Made by a program: the position numbers and the translations under genes. Below are positions 7,187 to 15,483 of a stretch of DNA of 41,419 nucleotides, one piece after another (position 1 is the stretch's first letter; the number at the start of each line of letters is the position of its first letter). Origin of the DNA: Hyphomicrobiales bacterium (GTDB lineage Bacteria; Pseudomonadota; Alphaproteobacteria; Rhizobiales; Rhizobiaceae); contig JAFKJY010000082.1 in assembly GCA_017305835.1 (NCBI GenBank), positions 1 to 41,419 of the forward strand, read 5' to 3'. The notes under the pieces were generated by a model, which made no database searches, had not been told where the DNA came from, and was given only the letters and a program-made list of their open reading frames with translations.

Positions 7187-7203
7187 CGTGTTGGGCGATA
7201 AGT
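7175..7203 (+). promoter_or_regulatory. Promoter of vapBC1-ruvA
   Basis: CTTGAC (7175-7180), a 17-bp spacer and ATAAGT (7198-7203) give a good alphaproteobacterial housekeeping promoter directly upstream of the antitoxin gene. Confidence 0.65.
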
Positions 7204-7221
7204 AATACCTTGGAGGTATTA
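7203..7221. promoter_or_regulatory. Palindromic operator overlapping the antitoxin ribosome site
   Basis: TAATACCT-tgg-AGGTATTA is a perfect 8-bp inverted repeat that includes the GGAGG ribosome site and begins at the end of the -10. It is the expected autoregulatory site for an AbrB/MazE-fold antitoxin. In the mRNA the same palindrome could form a hairpin hiding the ribosome site. Confidence 0.65.
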
Positions 7222-7223
7222 CC

Positions 7224-7490
7224 ATGCGTGTCACGACCAAGGGCCAGGTGACCATCCCCAAGGATATCCGCGACCACCTCGGCATCAAGCCGGGCTCGGA
7301 GGTCGCGTTCGTCCGCGAGGCAGAGAAGGTGCGGCTGGTCGCAGCCGATGAAGCAACATCGGAAGAGCGCCTTACGCGCTTTCGGGCCGCGCTGGAGCGC
7401 ATGGCCGGGACCATCGATTCCGGCGGGATGGACGGCAAGGAATTTGTCGACTGGCTGAGAGGGCCGCGTGAAGACCTCGACCTTGATTGA
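7224..7490 (+). CDS. AbrB/MazE-fold antitoxin (VapB-like), pair 1
   Basis: An 88-residue protein with an N-terminal SpoVT/AbrB swapped-hairpin DNA-binding domain: MRVTTKGQVTIPKDIRDHLG, then KPGSEVAFV (residues 1-35). The C-terminal tail, rich in charged residues and ending in an acidic stretch (REDLDLD), is where such antitoxins bind and shield the PIN toxin. GGAGG lies 7 bp upstream within the palindromic operator. The end overlaps the toxin start by 23 bp, so synthesis is coupled. It would neutralise the toxin and repress its own promoter. The position inside the ruv locus and the SOS box over the promoter are unusual. Confidence 0.9.
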   Translation: MRVTTKGQVTIPKDIRDHLGIKPGSEVAFVREAEKVRLVAADEATSEERLTRFRAALERMAGTIDSGGMDGKEFVDWLRGPREDLDLD

Positions 7491-7884
7491 CACGAATATC
7501 CTGATCGATGTCTGGGGCTCGCCGAGACCGTGGAGCGGCTGGTCCCGGGATGCCCTCGTTCAATGCCGGATGGATGGAGCGCTGGTGGTCAATGCGATCG
7601 TCTGGTCCGAGATCGCCCCGTCGCTGGATGCACGCCTGCTAGCCGCCTATGCCGAGGAACTGGATATAGACAGAGTAGACCTGCCGTTCGAGGCGGCCTA
7701 CACGGCCGGATTGGCGCATGCCCGGTATCGCCGTGCCGGCGGCGCACGCGAGCGGACGCTGCCGGACTTTCTCATCGGAGCGCATGCCTCCCATGGCGGT
7801 CACCGCCTGCTCACCCGCGATCCAAGCCGCTACGGTGGGTACTTCCCCTCGGTGGAACTCCTCTCGCCGGAAACGTTTCCATGA
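7468..7884 (+). CDS. PIN-domain toxin (VapC-like ribonuclease), pair 1
   Basis: A 138-residue PIN-domain nuclease. Acidic metal-binding residues are visible: D8 in [10 protein letters not shown] in [11 protein letters not shown] in [12 protein letters not shown] and D in LLTRDPSRY. VapC toxins typically cut tRNA or rRNA, and the target here is unknown. The start is GTG at 7468 inside the antitoxin gene. The stop (TGA, 7882-7884) overlaps the ruvA start in an ATGA, so ribosomes ending the toxin can begin ruvA. No frame break is seen, and the module looks intact. Confidence 0.9.
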   Translation: MKTSTLIDTNILIDVWGSPRPWSGWSRDALVQCRMDGALVVNAIVWSEIAPSLDARLLAAYAEELDIDRVDLPFEAAYTAGLAHARYRRAGGARERTLPDFLIGAHASHGGHRLLTRDPSRYGGYFPSVELLSPETFP

Positions 7885-8501
7885 TCGGCAAGCTGAAAGG
7901 CACCGTCGACGAGATCGGCGAGGACCATTGCGTCATCGACGTGCACGGCGTCGGCTATGTCGCGTATTGCCCGTCGCGCACCCTGTCGGGTCTCCCGGGG
8001 CCGGGCGAGGCGGCGGTGCTGTTCATCGAGACCTATGTGCGCGAGGACGTGATCCGGCTCTACGGCTTCCAGTCCGCGCTGGAGCGCGAGTGGTTCCGGC
8101 TGCTGCAGAACAACGTCCAGGGCGTCGGCGCCAAGGTGGCGCTGGCGGTGCTGTCGACGCTGTCGCCGGCCGAGCTCGCCAACGCGATCGCGCTGCGCGA
8201 CATCGCCATGGTGGCCCGCGCGCCCGGAGTCGGCCGCAAGGTGGCCGAGCGCATCGTCACCGAGCTGAAGAACAAGGCGCCGGCCTTCGCCGGCGACGGG
8301 GCGCTCAACATCGGGCTGAAGCAGGAGCTCGGCGAGGGCGTGGCGCCCGCGCCGGTGGCCGATGCGGTCTCGGCGCTGACCAATCTCGGCTATTCGCGCG
8401 ACATCGCCGCCAACGCGGTTGCTGCGGCGCTGAAGACGGCCGGCGAGGGCGCGGATTCGGCGAAGCTGATCCGGCTGGGGCTGAAGGAGCTGGCGCGGTG
8501 A
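7881..8501 (+). CDS. ruvA: Holliday junction branch-migration protein RuvA
   Basis: 206 residues. RuvA tetramers hold the four-way junction and load the RuvB motors. The N-terminal OB-fold ([20 protein letters not shown]) and the helix-hairpin-helix motifs [14 protein letters not shown] and [13 protein letters not shown] are clear. The C-terminal RuvB-contact domain ([20 protein letters not shown]) is complete. Its ATG overlaps the stop of the upstream PIN toxin by ATGA and has no good ribosome site of its own, so it is probably translated by coupling. It is separated from ruvC by one toxin-antitoxin pair and from ruvB by another. Confidence 0.96.
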   Translation: MIGKLKGTVDEIGEDHCVIDVHGVGYVAYCPSRTLSGLPGPGEAAVLFIETYVREDVIRLYGFQSALEREWFRLLQNNVQGVGAKVALAVLSTLSPAELANAIALRDIAMVARAPGVGRKVAERIVTELKNKAPAFAGDGALNIGLKQELGEGVAPAPVADAVSALTNLGYSRDIAANAVAAALKTAGEGADSAKLIRLGLKELAR

Positions 8502-8504
8502 TTC

Positions 8505-8533
8505 CTTGATCGGAGCAAAGTTCCTTACTATAT
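8505..8533 (+). promoter_or_regulatory. Near-consensus promoter of vapBC2-ruvB
   Basis: CTTGAT (8505-8510), exactly 17 bp, then CTATAT (8528-8533) is almost the ideal alphaproteobacterial sigma-70 promoter. It begins 4 bp after the ruvA stop, so the second toxin-antitoxin pair and the coupled ruvB have their own start site. Confidence 0.75.
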
Positions 8534-8547
8534 CTTGTGAGTAAGGA
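8522..8547. promoter_or_regulatory. Inverted-repeat operator over -10 and ribosome site of pair 2
   Basis: TCCTTACT (8522-8529) and AGTAAGGA (8540-8547) form a perfect 8-bp inverted repeat around a 10-bp spacer that holds most of the -10. The right arm is the AAGGAG ribosome site of the antitoxin. The arrangement matches that of pair 1 but the sequence is unrelated, as expected for a different antitoxin. Confidence 0.65.
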
Positions 8548-8555
8548 GAAATCCG

Positions 8556-8852
8556 ATGGGTATGATCGGCAGCATCACTTCCAAGGGCCAGACGACGGTG
8601 CCCAAGGAGGTGCGCGACAGGCTCGGGCTCGAGCGGGGCGCGCGTATCGAATGGATCGTCGAGGACGGCAGGGCAATCGTGAGGCCACGCAAGCTGCGAG
8701 CTGTGGATCTGGCCGGCATGCTGCACCGGAAGGGCATGAAGCCGCTCTCGGTGGAGGAGATGGACGAGGCGATCATGGAAGCGGTTGCCGAGGATGATGC
8801 GCGCATTCAGCGGGAGTGGCATGGCGGCGTCGCGGAGGATGGGAGCGATTGA
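8556..8852 (+). CDS. AbrB/MazE-fold antitoxin (VapB-like), pair 2
   Basis: A 98-residue protein whose N-terminus is a SpoVT/AbrB DNA-binding domain: GSITSKGQTTVPKEVRDRLG, then GARIEWIVEDGRAIV (residues 5-45). The C-terminal half is helical and acidic (SVEEMDEAIMEAVAEDDARI), suited to wrapping the PIN toxin. AAGGAG lies 7 bp before the ATG, inside the inverted repeat. Its TGA stop overlaps the toxin's TTG start. It is not closely similar to the pair 1 antitoxin outside the AbrB core, so the two pairs are probably separate acquisitions rather than a recent duplication. Confidence 0.9.
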   Translation: MGMIGSITSKGQTTVPKEVRDRLGLERGARIEWIVEDGRAIVRPRKLRAVDLAGMLHRKGMKPLSVEEMDEAIMEAVAEDDARIQREWHGGVAEDGSD

Positions 8853-9241
8853 TCGGGGTTGATACGAATGTGCTCGTGCGTCTGCTGACCGCGGATGACG
8901 CCGTGCAGCACGCCGCAGCCATGCGCTTCTTCCAGAACCGATCGGGCGCCGACCCGGCGTTCGTCAGTGCCGTCACCTTGGCTGAGACGATCTGGGTGCT
9001 TCGCTTCCGCTATCGCCTGACCCATGCCGATATCCTCGATGCCGTTTCGGGCATTCTCGACTCGGACGATTTCATCGTCGAGGGCAGGGAACTGCTTGTC
9101 GTTGCACGTGATGCAGGGAAGTCTGCTTTGCTCACCGATTTCCTCGTCGCGCATCTGGGAAGACGCGCAGGCTGCTCGGGAACCGTAACCTTAGACCGTC
9201 GCGCCGCGAAGCTGGTCCCCGGCATGGAACTCCTCGCATGA
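8849..9241 (+). CDS. PIN-domain toxin (VapC-like ribonuclease), pair 2
   Basis: 130 residues from a TTG start at 8849, which overlaps the antitoxin stop; an upstream GTG-type start at 8816 is less likely. PIN motifs are [12 protein letters not shown] with D5 and N7, LAETIWVL with the conserved glutamate, a mid-protein aspartate in TDFLVAHL, and TLDRRAAKL at the C-terminus. The target RNA is unknown. Its TGA overlaps the ruvB ATG as ATGA, exactly as in pair 1 with ruvA, so ruvB translation is coupled to the toxin. Confidence 0.9.
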   Translation: MIGVDTNVLVRLLTADDAVQHAAAMRFFQNRSGADPAFVSAVTLAETIWVLRFRYRLTHADILDAVSGILDSDDFIVEGRELLVVARDAGKSALLTDFLVAHLGRRAGCSGTVTLDRRAAKLVPGMELLA

Positions 9242-10275
9242 GCGCCGCGCCACGCCTGATCTCGTCGGAGAAGCGCGGCGAGGATGCGGATGCGGCGCTG
9301 CGGCCGCAGTCGCTCGACGAGTTCGTCGGGCAGGGGGCCGTGCGGGCGAACCTGAAGGTGTTCGTGGAGGCGGCGAAGGGACGCGGCGAGGCGCTCGACC
9401 ACGTGCTGTTCGTCGGGCCGCCCGGGCTCGGCAAGACGACGCTGGCGCAGATCATGGCGCGCGAGATGGGCGTCAACTTCAAGTCCACGTCCGGCCCGGT
9501 GATCGCCAAGGCCGGCGATCTCGCGGCTCTGCTCACCAATCTGGAGGACCGCGACGTCCTGTTCATCGACGAGATCCACCGGCTGAACCCGGCGGTGGAG
9601 GAGATCCTCTACCCGGCGATGGAGGATTTCCAGCTCGACCTGATCATCGGCGAGGGGCCGGCGGCGCGCTCGGTCAAGATCGACCTCGCCCGCTTCACGC
9701 TGGTGGCGGCGACCACCCGGCTCGGCCTCATCACCAACCCGCTGCGCGACCGCTTCGGCATCCCGGTGCGGCTCAACTTCTACACGGTGGAAGAACTGGA
9801 GCTGATCGTGCGGCGCGGCGCGCGCATCCTCGGCATGCCGCTTTCCGACGACGGCGCGACCGAGATCGCGCGGCGCGCGCGCGGCACGCCGCGCATCGCC
9901 GGCCGGCTGCTGCGACGCGTGCGGGACTTCGCCACGGTGGCCGGCGCGCCGGAGGTGAACCGCAGGGTGGCGGACGAGGCGCTGTCGCGGCTGGAGGTGG
10001 ATTCGCTCGGCCTCGACCAGCTCGACCGGCGCTACCTCAACATGATCGCGCGCAATTTCGGCGGCGGGCCGGTCGGCATCGAGACCATCGCGGCGGGCCT
10101 GTCGGAGCCGCGCGACGCGATCGAGGACATCATCGAGCCCTATCTGATCCAGCAGGGCTTCATCCAGCGCACGCCGCGCGGGCGGGTGCTGACGGCCAAT
10201 GCCTGGCGCCATCTCGGCCTCGACGCGCCGGCCGACCTCGCGCAGCAGCAGATCAATCTGTTTCAGGAAGAATGA
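9238..10275 (+). CDS. ruvB: Holliday junction branch-migration ATPase RuvB
   Basis: A 345-residue AAA+ motor that drives branch migration with RuvA. Walker [11 protein letters not shown] is at residues 60-69, Walker [10 protein letters not shown] follows, with sensor 1 AATTRLG, the arginine finger in PLRDRFG, and the C-terminal winged helix ([14 protein letters not shown], then [12 protein letters not shown]). Length is normal. The start overlaps the PIN toxin stop by 4 bp, and the stop overlaps the ybgC start (ATGATG), so ruvB links the toxin-antitoxin cassette to the thioesterase gene. Confidence 0.97.
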   Translation: MSAAPRLISSEKRGEDADAALRPQSLDEFVGQGAVRANLKVFVEAAKGRGEALDHVLFVGPPGLGKTTLAQIMAREMGVNFKSTSGPVIAKAGDLAALLTNLEDRDVLFIDEIHRLNPAVEEILYPAMEDFQLDLIIGEGPAARSVKIDLARFTLVAATTRLGLITNPLRDRFGIPVRLNFYTVEELELIVRRGARILGMPLSDDGATEIARRARGTPRIAGRLLRRVRDFATVAGAPEVNRRVADEALSRLEVDSLGLDQLDRRYLNMIARNFGGGPVGIETIAAGLSEPRDAIEDIIEPYLIQQGFIQRTPRGRVLTANAWRHLGLDAPADLAQQQINLFQEE

Positions 10276-10748
10276 TGCCGGGAACCGGGAATCCCAACGC
10301 TCCGCTCGCGGGCGAGCTGACGCCTGCCGGGCACCGGCTGATCGCGCGGGTCTATTTCGCCGATACCGACTTCACCGGCGTGGTCTACCATGCGCGCTAT
10401 CTCGAGTTCTTCGAGCGCGGGCGCTCCGACTTCCTGCGACTGGCCGGCGTCCACCACATCGAGCTGCAGGCCGGCAAGCATGGCGAGGCGCTCGCCTGGG
10501 TGGTGCGGCGCATGGAGATCGACTTTCGAGCGCCGGCCCGCATCGACGACATCCTGACCATCGACACGCGCACCGAGAGTGTTTCGGGTGCGCGCATCTT
10601 CATGGCGCAGAAGATCCGCCGCGGCGACGAGGTGCTGGTCGAGGCGAAGGTCGAGGCCGCGATCATCGGCGAGGGCGGGCGGCCGCGCCGCTTCCCGAAG
10701 GAATGGATCGCCGCCTTCAGGCCGGCGGACGCCGCCGACCCGGCATAG
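10272..10748 (+). CDS. ybgC: Tol-Pal-associated acyl-CoA thioesterase YbgC
   Basis: A 158-residue hotdog-fold thioesterase of the 4-hydroxybenzoyl-CoA thioesterase group. The family motif [20 protein letters not shown] carries the catalytic aspartate and the conserved YHARY, followed by RSDFLR. YbgC is linked to the Tol-Pal cluster in most proteobacteria and is thought to act on acyl-CoA or acyl-ACP in phospholipid metabolism at the membrane. Start and the preceding ruvB stop overlap. A 262-bp gap separates it from tolQ, so tolQ may have a separate promoter. Confidence 0.93.
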   Translation: MMPGTGNPNAPLAGELTPAGHRLIARVYFADTDFTGVVYHARYLEFFERGRSDFLRLAGVHHIELQAGKHGEALAWVVRRMEIDFRAPARIDDILTIDTRTESVSGARIFMAQKIRRGDEVLVEAKVEAAIIGEGGRPRRFPKEWIAAFRPADAADPA

Positions 10749-10808
10749 CCCGCCCACGGGCAGCCCGTCCCACGGGTCGAGGCATCGCGTCCCGAAACGC
10801 CGCATCTC

Positions 10809-10823
10809 CTAACCGATCGTTAA
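10809..10823. promoter_or_regulatory. Imperfect CtrA-type box upstream of tolQ
   Basis: CTAA-ccgatcg-TTAA followed by CCAT. It has one mismatch to TTAA-N7-TTAA, and the right half is the favoured TTAACCAT octamer. It lies ~190 bp upstream of the tolQ ATG, after ybgC. Binding is inferred. Confidence 0.4.
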
Positions 10824-11010
10824 CCATAACGGTCCATGAAGACCGTGGTGGGGAATGCGTACAATTTGCGCCTTCCTTTCACCAAATTTGGCCCGGAAAA
10901 GGCCGGCAACGGCGCAAAGGGGGCTGTTGTCCGACCCGTTCGCGGGCCGGCTGGAACGGAACGATGCGCACGGACCGGCGACCTCGAGCCGGGTCACAGG
11001 GACATACGAC

Positions 11011-11727
<717 letters not shown>

Positions 11728-11738
11728 GGAGACGCAGC

Positions 11739-12194
11739 ATGGCGATGTCGATGCGGCAGGCGGGCGGCAAGGGCTCCCGCGGCCACGGGCGCCGGGGCCG
11801 CAAGCACGGCCTGATGTCGGAGATCAACGTGACGCCGTTCGTCGACGTCATGCTGGTGCTGCTCATCATCTTCATGGTGGCCGCGCCGCTGCTGACCGTC
11901 GGCGTGCCGATCGACCTGCCGGAGACGCAGGCCAAGGCGCTCAACTCGGAGACGCAGCCGATCACCGTCTCGATCAACGACAAGGGCCAGGTGTTCCTGC
12001 AGGAGACCGAGGTGCCGGTCGACGAGGTGGTGCCGAAGCTGCAGGCGATCGCCAAGACCGGCTATGACGAGCGCATCTACGTGCGCGGCGACAAGACCGC
12101 CGACTACGGCACGGTCATGCGCGTGATGGCTCGCATCTCGTCGGCCGGATTCCGCAATCTCGGCCTCGTGACGCTGCAGGAAGAGGGCAAGTAG
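11739..12194 (+). CDS. tolR: Tol-Pal system protein TolR
   Basis: A 151-residue ExbD/TolR protein. After a basic N-terminus, MSEINVTPFVDVMLVLLIIFM holds the single membrane helix with the conserved proton-path aspartate in FVDV (about residue 36). The periplasmic domain follows, with DLPETQA and DYGTVMRVMARI. It is encoded between tolQ and tolA with 11-bp and 7-bp gaps. Alternative ATG 11745 would shorten it by two residues. Confidence 0.95.
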   Translation: MAMSMRQAGGKGSRGHGRRGRKHGLMSEINVTPFVDVMLVLLIIFMVAAPLLTVGVPIDLPETQAKALNSETQPITVSINDKGQVFLQETEVPVDEVVPKLQAIAKTGYDERIYVRGDKTADYGTVMRVMARISSAGFRNLGLVTLQEEGK

Positions 12195-12201
12195 GAGAGC
12201 C

Positions 12202-13248
12202 ATGCGAGCCGGCCTGGTCATCTCGACCGCGCTCCATGCCGCGCTGCTCGGCTACGGGCTGCTGGCGCTGTCGGCACCGCCGCCGCTGCAGGTGGCCGAC
12301 GTCGAGGCGTTTCCGGTCGACATCGTGCCGGTCGAGCAGGTGAGCCGCGTCCAGCAGGGCGACAAGAAGGCGCCGGTGGCGGAGAAGTCCGCGCCGAAGC
12401 CTACGCCGCGCCCAGATCCCGTCCCGCAGGCCCGCAACGTCGGCAACAACACGGTCGACAACGACAGCGCGCCGACGCCGCAGGCCAAGCCGCGCGAGGT
12501 GAAGACCGCCGCGGCGCCGAAGCCTATGCCCGAGCCGACGCCGAAGCCCGCCCCGCAGCCGGAGCAGACCGCCAGCACGGCCGAGCCGAAGCCGGCGCCG
12601 GCGACCGAGCAGACGGTGAAGGAGCAGCCCAAGCAGGAGGTGGCGCCCGATCCGGTGAAGCAGGCGGCGGTCGCCGAGAACCCCGACGCCGCGCCGGTCA
12701 AGCTCCCCACCGTGGCGCCCGCCCCGCAGGCGCGGCCGCAGCCGCCGCAGGCCCAGACGGCGAAGGCGCCGGAGCGCAAGGTCGCCGAGAAGCCGGCGGA
12801 GAAGCCGACGCAGCAGCCGAAGACCGACAAGCCCGACGACACGCTGGACGAGGTCGCGGCGCTGCTCAGCAAGGAGGCGCCATCGGGCGGCGGCGCCAAG
12901 CGTTCGACCGAGACCGCCGCGCTCGGCGGCCGCAGGACCACCGAAGGCGTCAAGCTGTCGCAGAGCGAGGAAGACGCGCTGCGCCAGCAGCTCTCCGGCT
13001 GCTGGTCGATTCCCGCCGGGGCCGACGGCGGCGGTGGGCTGCGCACCACCGTGCGCTTCAGCCTGAACCGCGACGGCCGCCTCGACGGCAGGCCCGTCGT
13101 CCAGAACCCGAGCGGCAACCAGCAGTTCGACGAGAGCGCGGTGCGCGCCGTGCAGAAATGCGACCAGGTCGGCCTGCTCGTGCCCAAGGGCAAGTACGAG
13201 GTCTGGGCCGAGGTGCTGGTCAACTTCGATCCCAGCGAAATGTTCTGA
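12202..13248 (+). CDS. tolA: Tol-Pal system periplasm-spanning protein TolA
   Basis: 348 residues. A short N-terminal membrane anchor (about residues 4-25) is followed by a long Pro/Ala/Lys/Gln-rich linker (about 45-225), which replaces the Ala/Lys helix of enterobacterial TolA, and a compact C-terminal TolA/TonB-like domain ([10 protein letters not shown], two cysteines, ending EVLVNFDPS). It transmits the TolQR motor force to Pal and TolB. GGAGAG lies just before the ATG. The low-complexity linker also gives long antisense open frames that are not genes. Confidence 0.92.
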   Translation: MRAGLVISTALHAALLGYGLLALSAPPPLQVADVEAFPVDIVPVEQVSRVQQGDKKAPVAEKSAPKPTPRPDPVPQARNVGNNTVDNDSAPTPQAKPREVKTAAAPKPMPEPTPKPAPQPEQTASTAEPKPAPATEQTVKEQPKQEVAPDPVKQAAVAENPDAAPVKLPTVAPAPQARPQPPQAQTAKAPERKVAEKPAEKPTQQPKTDKPDDTLDEVAALLSKEAPSGGGAKRSTETAALGGRRTTEGVKLSQSEEDALRQQLSGCWSIPAGADGGGGLRTTVRFSLNRDGRLDGRPVVQNPSGNQQFDESAVRAVQKCDQVGLLVPKGKYEVWAEVLVNFDPSEMF

Positions 13249-13285
13249 ACCGCCCGCCGCGCAACGCTCCAGGAGGCCATTGCAC

Positions 13286-14608
13286 ATGAAGAACCTGTTG
13301 AAGACCGTCCTGCTCGCCGGCTCGCTGGCGCTCGGGCTGGCCGGGGCGATCCTGCCGGCCCATGCGGTGCTGGAGATCGACGTCAACAAGGGCGTCGTCG
13401 AGCCGCTGCCGATCGCCATCACCGACTTCCTGTCGGGCGACAGCCTGGGCGCGGACATCTCCGGCGTGATCGAGGCCGACCTGAAGCGCTCGGGCCTGTT
13501 CGCGCCGGTCGACAAGGCGGCCTTCATCGAGAAGATCTCGAACCCGGACGTGGCGCCGCGCTTCTCGGACTGGACCGTCATCAACGCGCAGGCGCTGGTC
13601 ACCGGCCGGGTGACGACCGAGGCGGACGGGCGCGTGCGCGCCGAGTTCCGGCTGTGGGACACCTATGCCGGGCAGCAGCTCGTAGGCGAGCAGTATTTCG
13701 CCAACAAGGCCAACTGGCGGCGCATCTCCCACATCATCGCCGACACGATCTACCAGCGGCTGACCGGCGAGAAGGGCTATTTCGACACGCGCGTCGTCTT
13801 CGTCGACGAGTCCGGCTCCAAGGACAAGCGGGTCAAGCGGCTGGCGATCATGGACCAGGACGGCGCCAACCAGCGCTTCCTCACCGACGGCTCCTCGATC
13901 GTGCTCACCCCGCGGTTTTCGCCGACACGGCAGGAAATCACCTACATGTCCTACGAGCGCGGCCAGCCGCAGGTCTACCTGCTGCAGATCGAGACCGGCC
14001 AGCGCGAGCTCGTCGCCAACTTCCCCAACATGACGTTCGCGCCGCGCTTCTCGCCGGACGGCCAGAAGGTGGTCATGAGCCTGCTGCGCGACGACGGCAA
14101 CTCCAACATCTTCGCGATGGACCTCAGGAGCCGCAACACGCAGCGGCTGACCAACTCGACGGCGATCGACACCTCGCCCTCCTATTCGCCGGACGGCTCG
14201 CAGATCGTCTTCACCTCCGACCGCGGCGGCGGCACCGGGCGCTCGCAGATCTACGTGATGGGCGCCGACGGCTCGAACCCGAAGCGCATCTCCTTCGGCG
14301 AGGGCGTCTACTCGACGCCGGTGTGGTCGCCGCGCGGCGACCTGATCGCCTTCACCAAGCAGACGGCGGGCCAGTTCCAGATCGGCGTGATGCGCACCGA
14401 CGGCTCGGGCGAGCGCATCCTGTCGTCGGGCTTCCTGCAGGAGGGGCCGACCTGGGCGCCGAACGGGCGCGTGCTGATGTTCTTCCGCGAGGCCGCCGGC
14501 TCGGGCGGGCCGAAGCTGTTCTCGATCGACCTGACGGGCCGCAACGAGCAGCCGGTGCCGACGCCGCACTTCGCCTCCGACCCGGCCTGGTCGCCGCTGC
14601 TCGAATAG
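13286..14608 (+). CDS. tolB: Tol-Pal system beta-propeller protein TolB
   Basis: 440 residues with a signal peptide ([12 protein letters not shown] to PAHA, about residues 1-25), an N-terminal alpha/beta domain, and a WD40-like propeller with repeated SPDG-type blades ([40 protein letters not shown]). It is periplasmic, binds Pal and TolA, and helps recycle Pal to the septum. AGGAGG sits 9 bp before ATG 13286; the TTG at 13280 is less likely. A hairpin follows the stop, so pal is probably expressed from its own start as well. Confidence 0.96.
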   Translation: MKNLLKTVLLAGSLALGLAGAILPAHAVLEIDVNKGVVEPLPIAITDFLSGDSLGADISGVIEADLKRSGLFAPVDKAAFIEKISNPDVAPRFSDWTVINAQALVTGRVTTEADGRVRAEFRLWDTYAGQQLVGEQYFANKANWRRISHIIADTIYQRLTGEKGYFDTRVVFVDESGSKDKRVKRLAIMDQDGANQRFLTDGSSIVLTPRFSPTRQEITYMSYERGQPQVYLLQIETGQRELVANFPNMTFAPRFSPDGQKVVMSLLRDDGNSNIFAMDLRSRNTQRLTNSTAIDTSPSYSPDGSQIVFTSDRGGGTGRSQIYVMGADGSNPKRISFGEGVYSTPVWSPRGDLIAFTKQTAGQFQIGVMRTDGSGERILSSGFLQEGPTWAPNGRVLMFFREAAGSGGPKLFSIDLTGRNEQPVPTPHFASDPAWSPLLE

Positions 14609-14615
14609 GCGGCCT

Positions 14616-14641
14616 GGGCGGAAAACGCCGCGTTTCCGCCC
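14616..14641 (+). terminator. Hairpin after tolB
   Basis: A 9-bp stem gggcggaaa/tttccgccc with an 8-nt loop lies 8 bp after the tolB stop. There is no long T-tract, so it may be a partial terminator separating tolQRAB from pal. Confidence 0.45.
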
Positions 14642-14804
14642 CATTTGCCCGAAAATGTGCCGCAAGCCCGCACGATTCGACGGCGGGCCGGGGACAGCGG
14701 GGGCGGGTTCACGGTTCGTTAACCCTGTTTCTTGAGCGGCGGTTAAGCGCGATTTGGTTACTGATCGCTCAAGAGAAACCTTCAAATTGCAAGGAGAGGC
14801 GGCC

Positions 14805-15308
14805 ATGAGCCGTATCGAGACGATGACCAAGGCCCCCGTGATGCTGGCACTGGCCGCGATGCTCGCGGTCGCGGGCTGCGCGTCGAAGAACGAGATCCCC
14901 AACTCCGCGGCCGATCTCGGCATCGGCGGGGCGGGCGCGCCGGGCTCGCCGCAGGAGTTCACCGTCAAGGTCGGCGACCGCATCTTCTTCGACACAGATT
15001 CCTCGGCCATCCGCGCCGACGCGCAGGCGACGCTGGCCCGCCAGGCCCAGTGGCTGGCGCAGTATCCGACCTACCAGATCACCATCGAGGGCCATGCCGA
15101 CGAACGCGGCACGCGCGAGTACAACCTCGCGCTCGGCGCCCGCCGCGCCGCGGCCACGCGCGACTTCCTCGTCGCGAGGGGCGTGCCGGGAACGCGCATC
15201 AACACGATCTCCTACGGCAAGGAGCGGCCGGTCGCGGTGTGCGACGACATCTCCTGCTGGTCGCAGAACCGGCGCGCCGTCACCGTGCTGCGCGGCGCCG
15301 GCAGCTGA
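14805..15308 (+). CDS. pal: Peptidoglycan-associated lipoprotein Pal
   Basis: 167 residues with a lipoprotein signal whose lipobox LAVAGC places the acylated Cys at 25, and a C-terminal OmpA-like peptidoglycan-binding domain with FFDTDSSAIR, the NLALGARRAAATRDFL helix, and the TISYGKERPVA segment. It is anchored in the outer membrane and tethers it to the cell wall at the division site. ATG 14805 follows AAGGAGAGG; the upstream frame extension to 14754 has no signal character. A 196-bp gap from tolB and a hairpin on each side suggest separate control of this abundant protein. Confidence 0.96.
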   Translation: MSRIETMTKAPVMLALAAMLAVAGCASKNEIPNSAADLGIGGAGAPGSPQEFTVKVGDRIFFDTDSSAIRADAQATLARQAQWLAQYPTYQITIEGHADERGTREYNLALGARRAAATRDFLVARGVPGTRINTISYGKERPVAVCDDISCWSQNRRAVTVLRGAGS

Positions 15309-15330
15309 CATCAGCCAGCCGCGCAGGCTT

Positions 15331-15352
15331 CCCCGCCGGGCATCCGGCGGGG
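15331..15352 (+). terminator. Hairpin after pal
   Basis: A perfect 9-bp stem ccccgccgg/ccggcgggg with loop gcat lies 22 bp past the pal stop. It lacks a T-tract and may stabilise the 3' end of the pal mRNA or attenuate read-through to cpoB. Confidence 0.5.
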
Positions 15353-15483
15353 CGCAAGGCGGCTCCGGCCGTCCGACCGCTCGCATCCAAACAAAATTTG
15401 GCCGAACTCGCGCGGCTTGATATGAAACCAGCGGGGCCGGTTGGCTTCGGCAGGCAGGTTTCATCTTCCGAAGCGGGGAAGAC

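Noticed and set aside
5729..7438. Long minus-strand frame suggesting a 569-residue TSUP protein
   Set aside because: The first ~315 residues are antisense to ruvC and the antitoxin gene and lack membrane character; the permease starts at 6493.
12115..13662. 515-codon open frame antisense to tolA
   Set aside because: It is the complement of the Pro/Ala-rich tolA linker, with Arg/Leu low complexity and no ribosome site or family motif. A GC-rich shadow.
14719..14762. CtrA box or strong promoter upstream of pal
   Set aside because: Several TTAA cores are present but none with 7-bp spacing, and CTTGAG at 14731 has no good -10 at the right distance.
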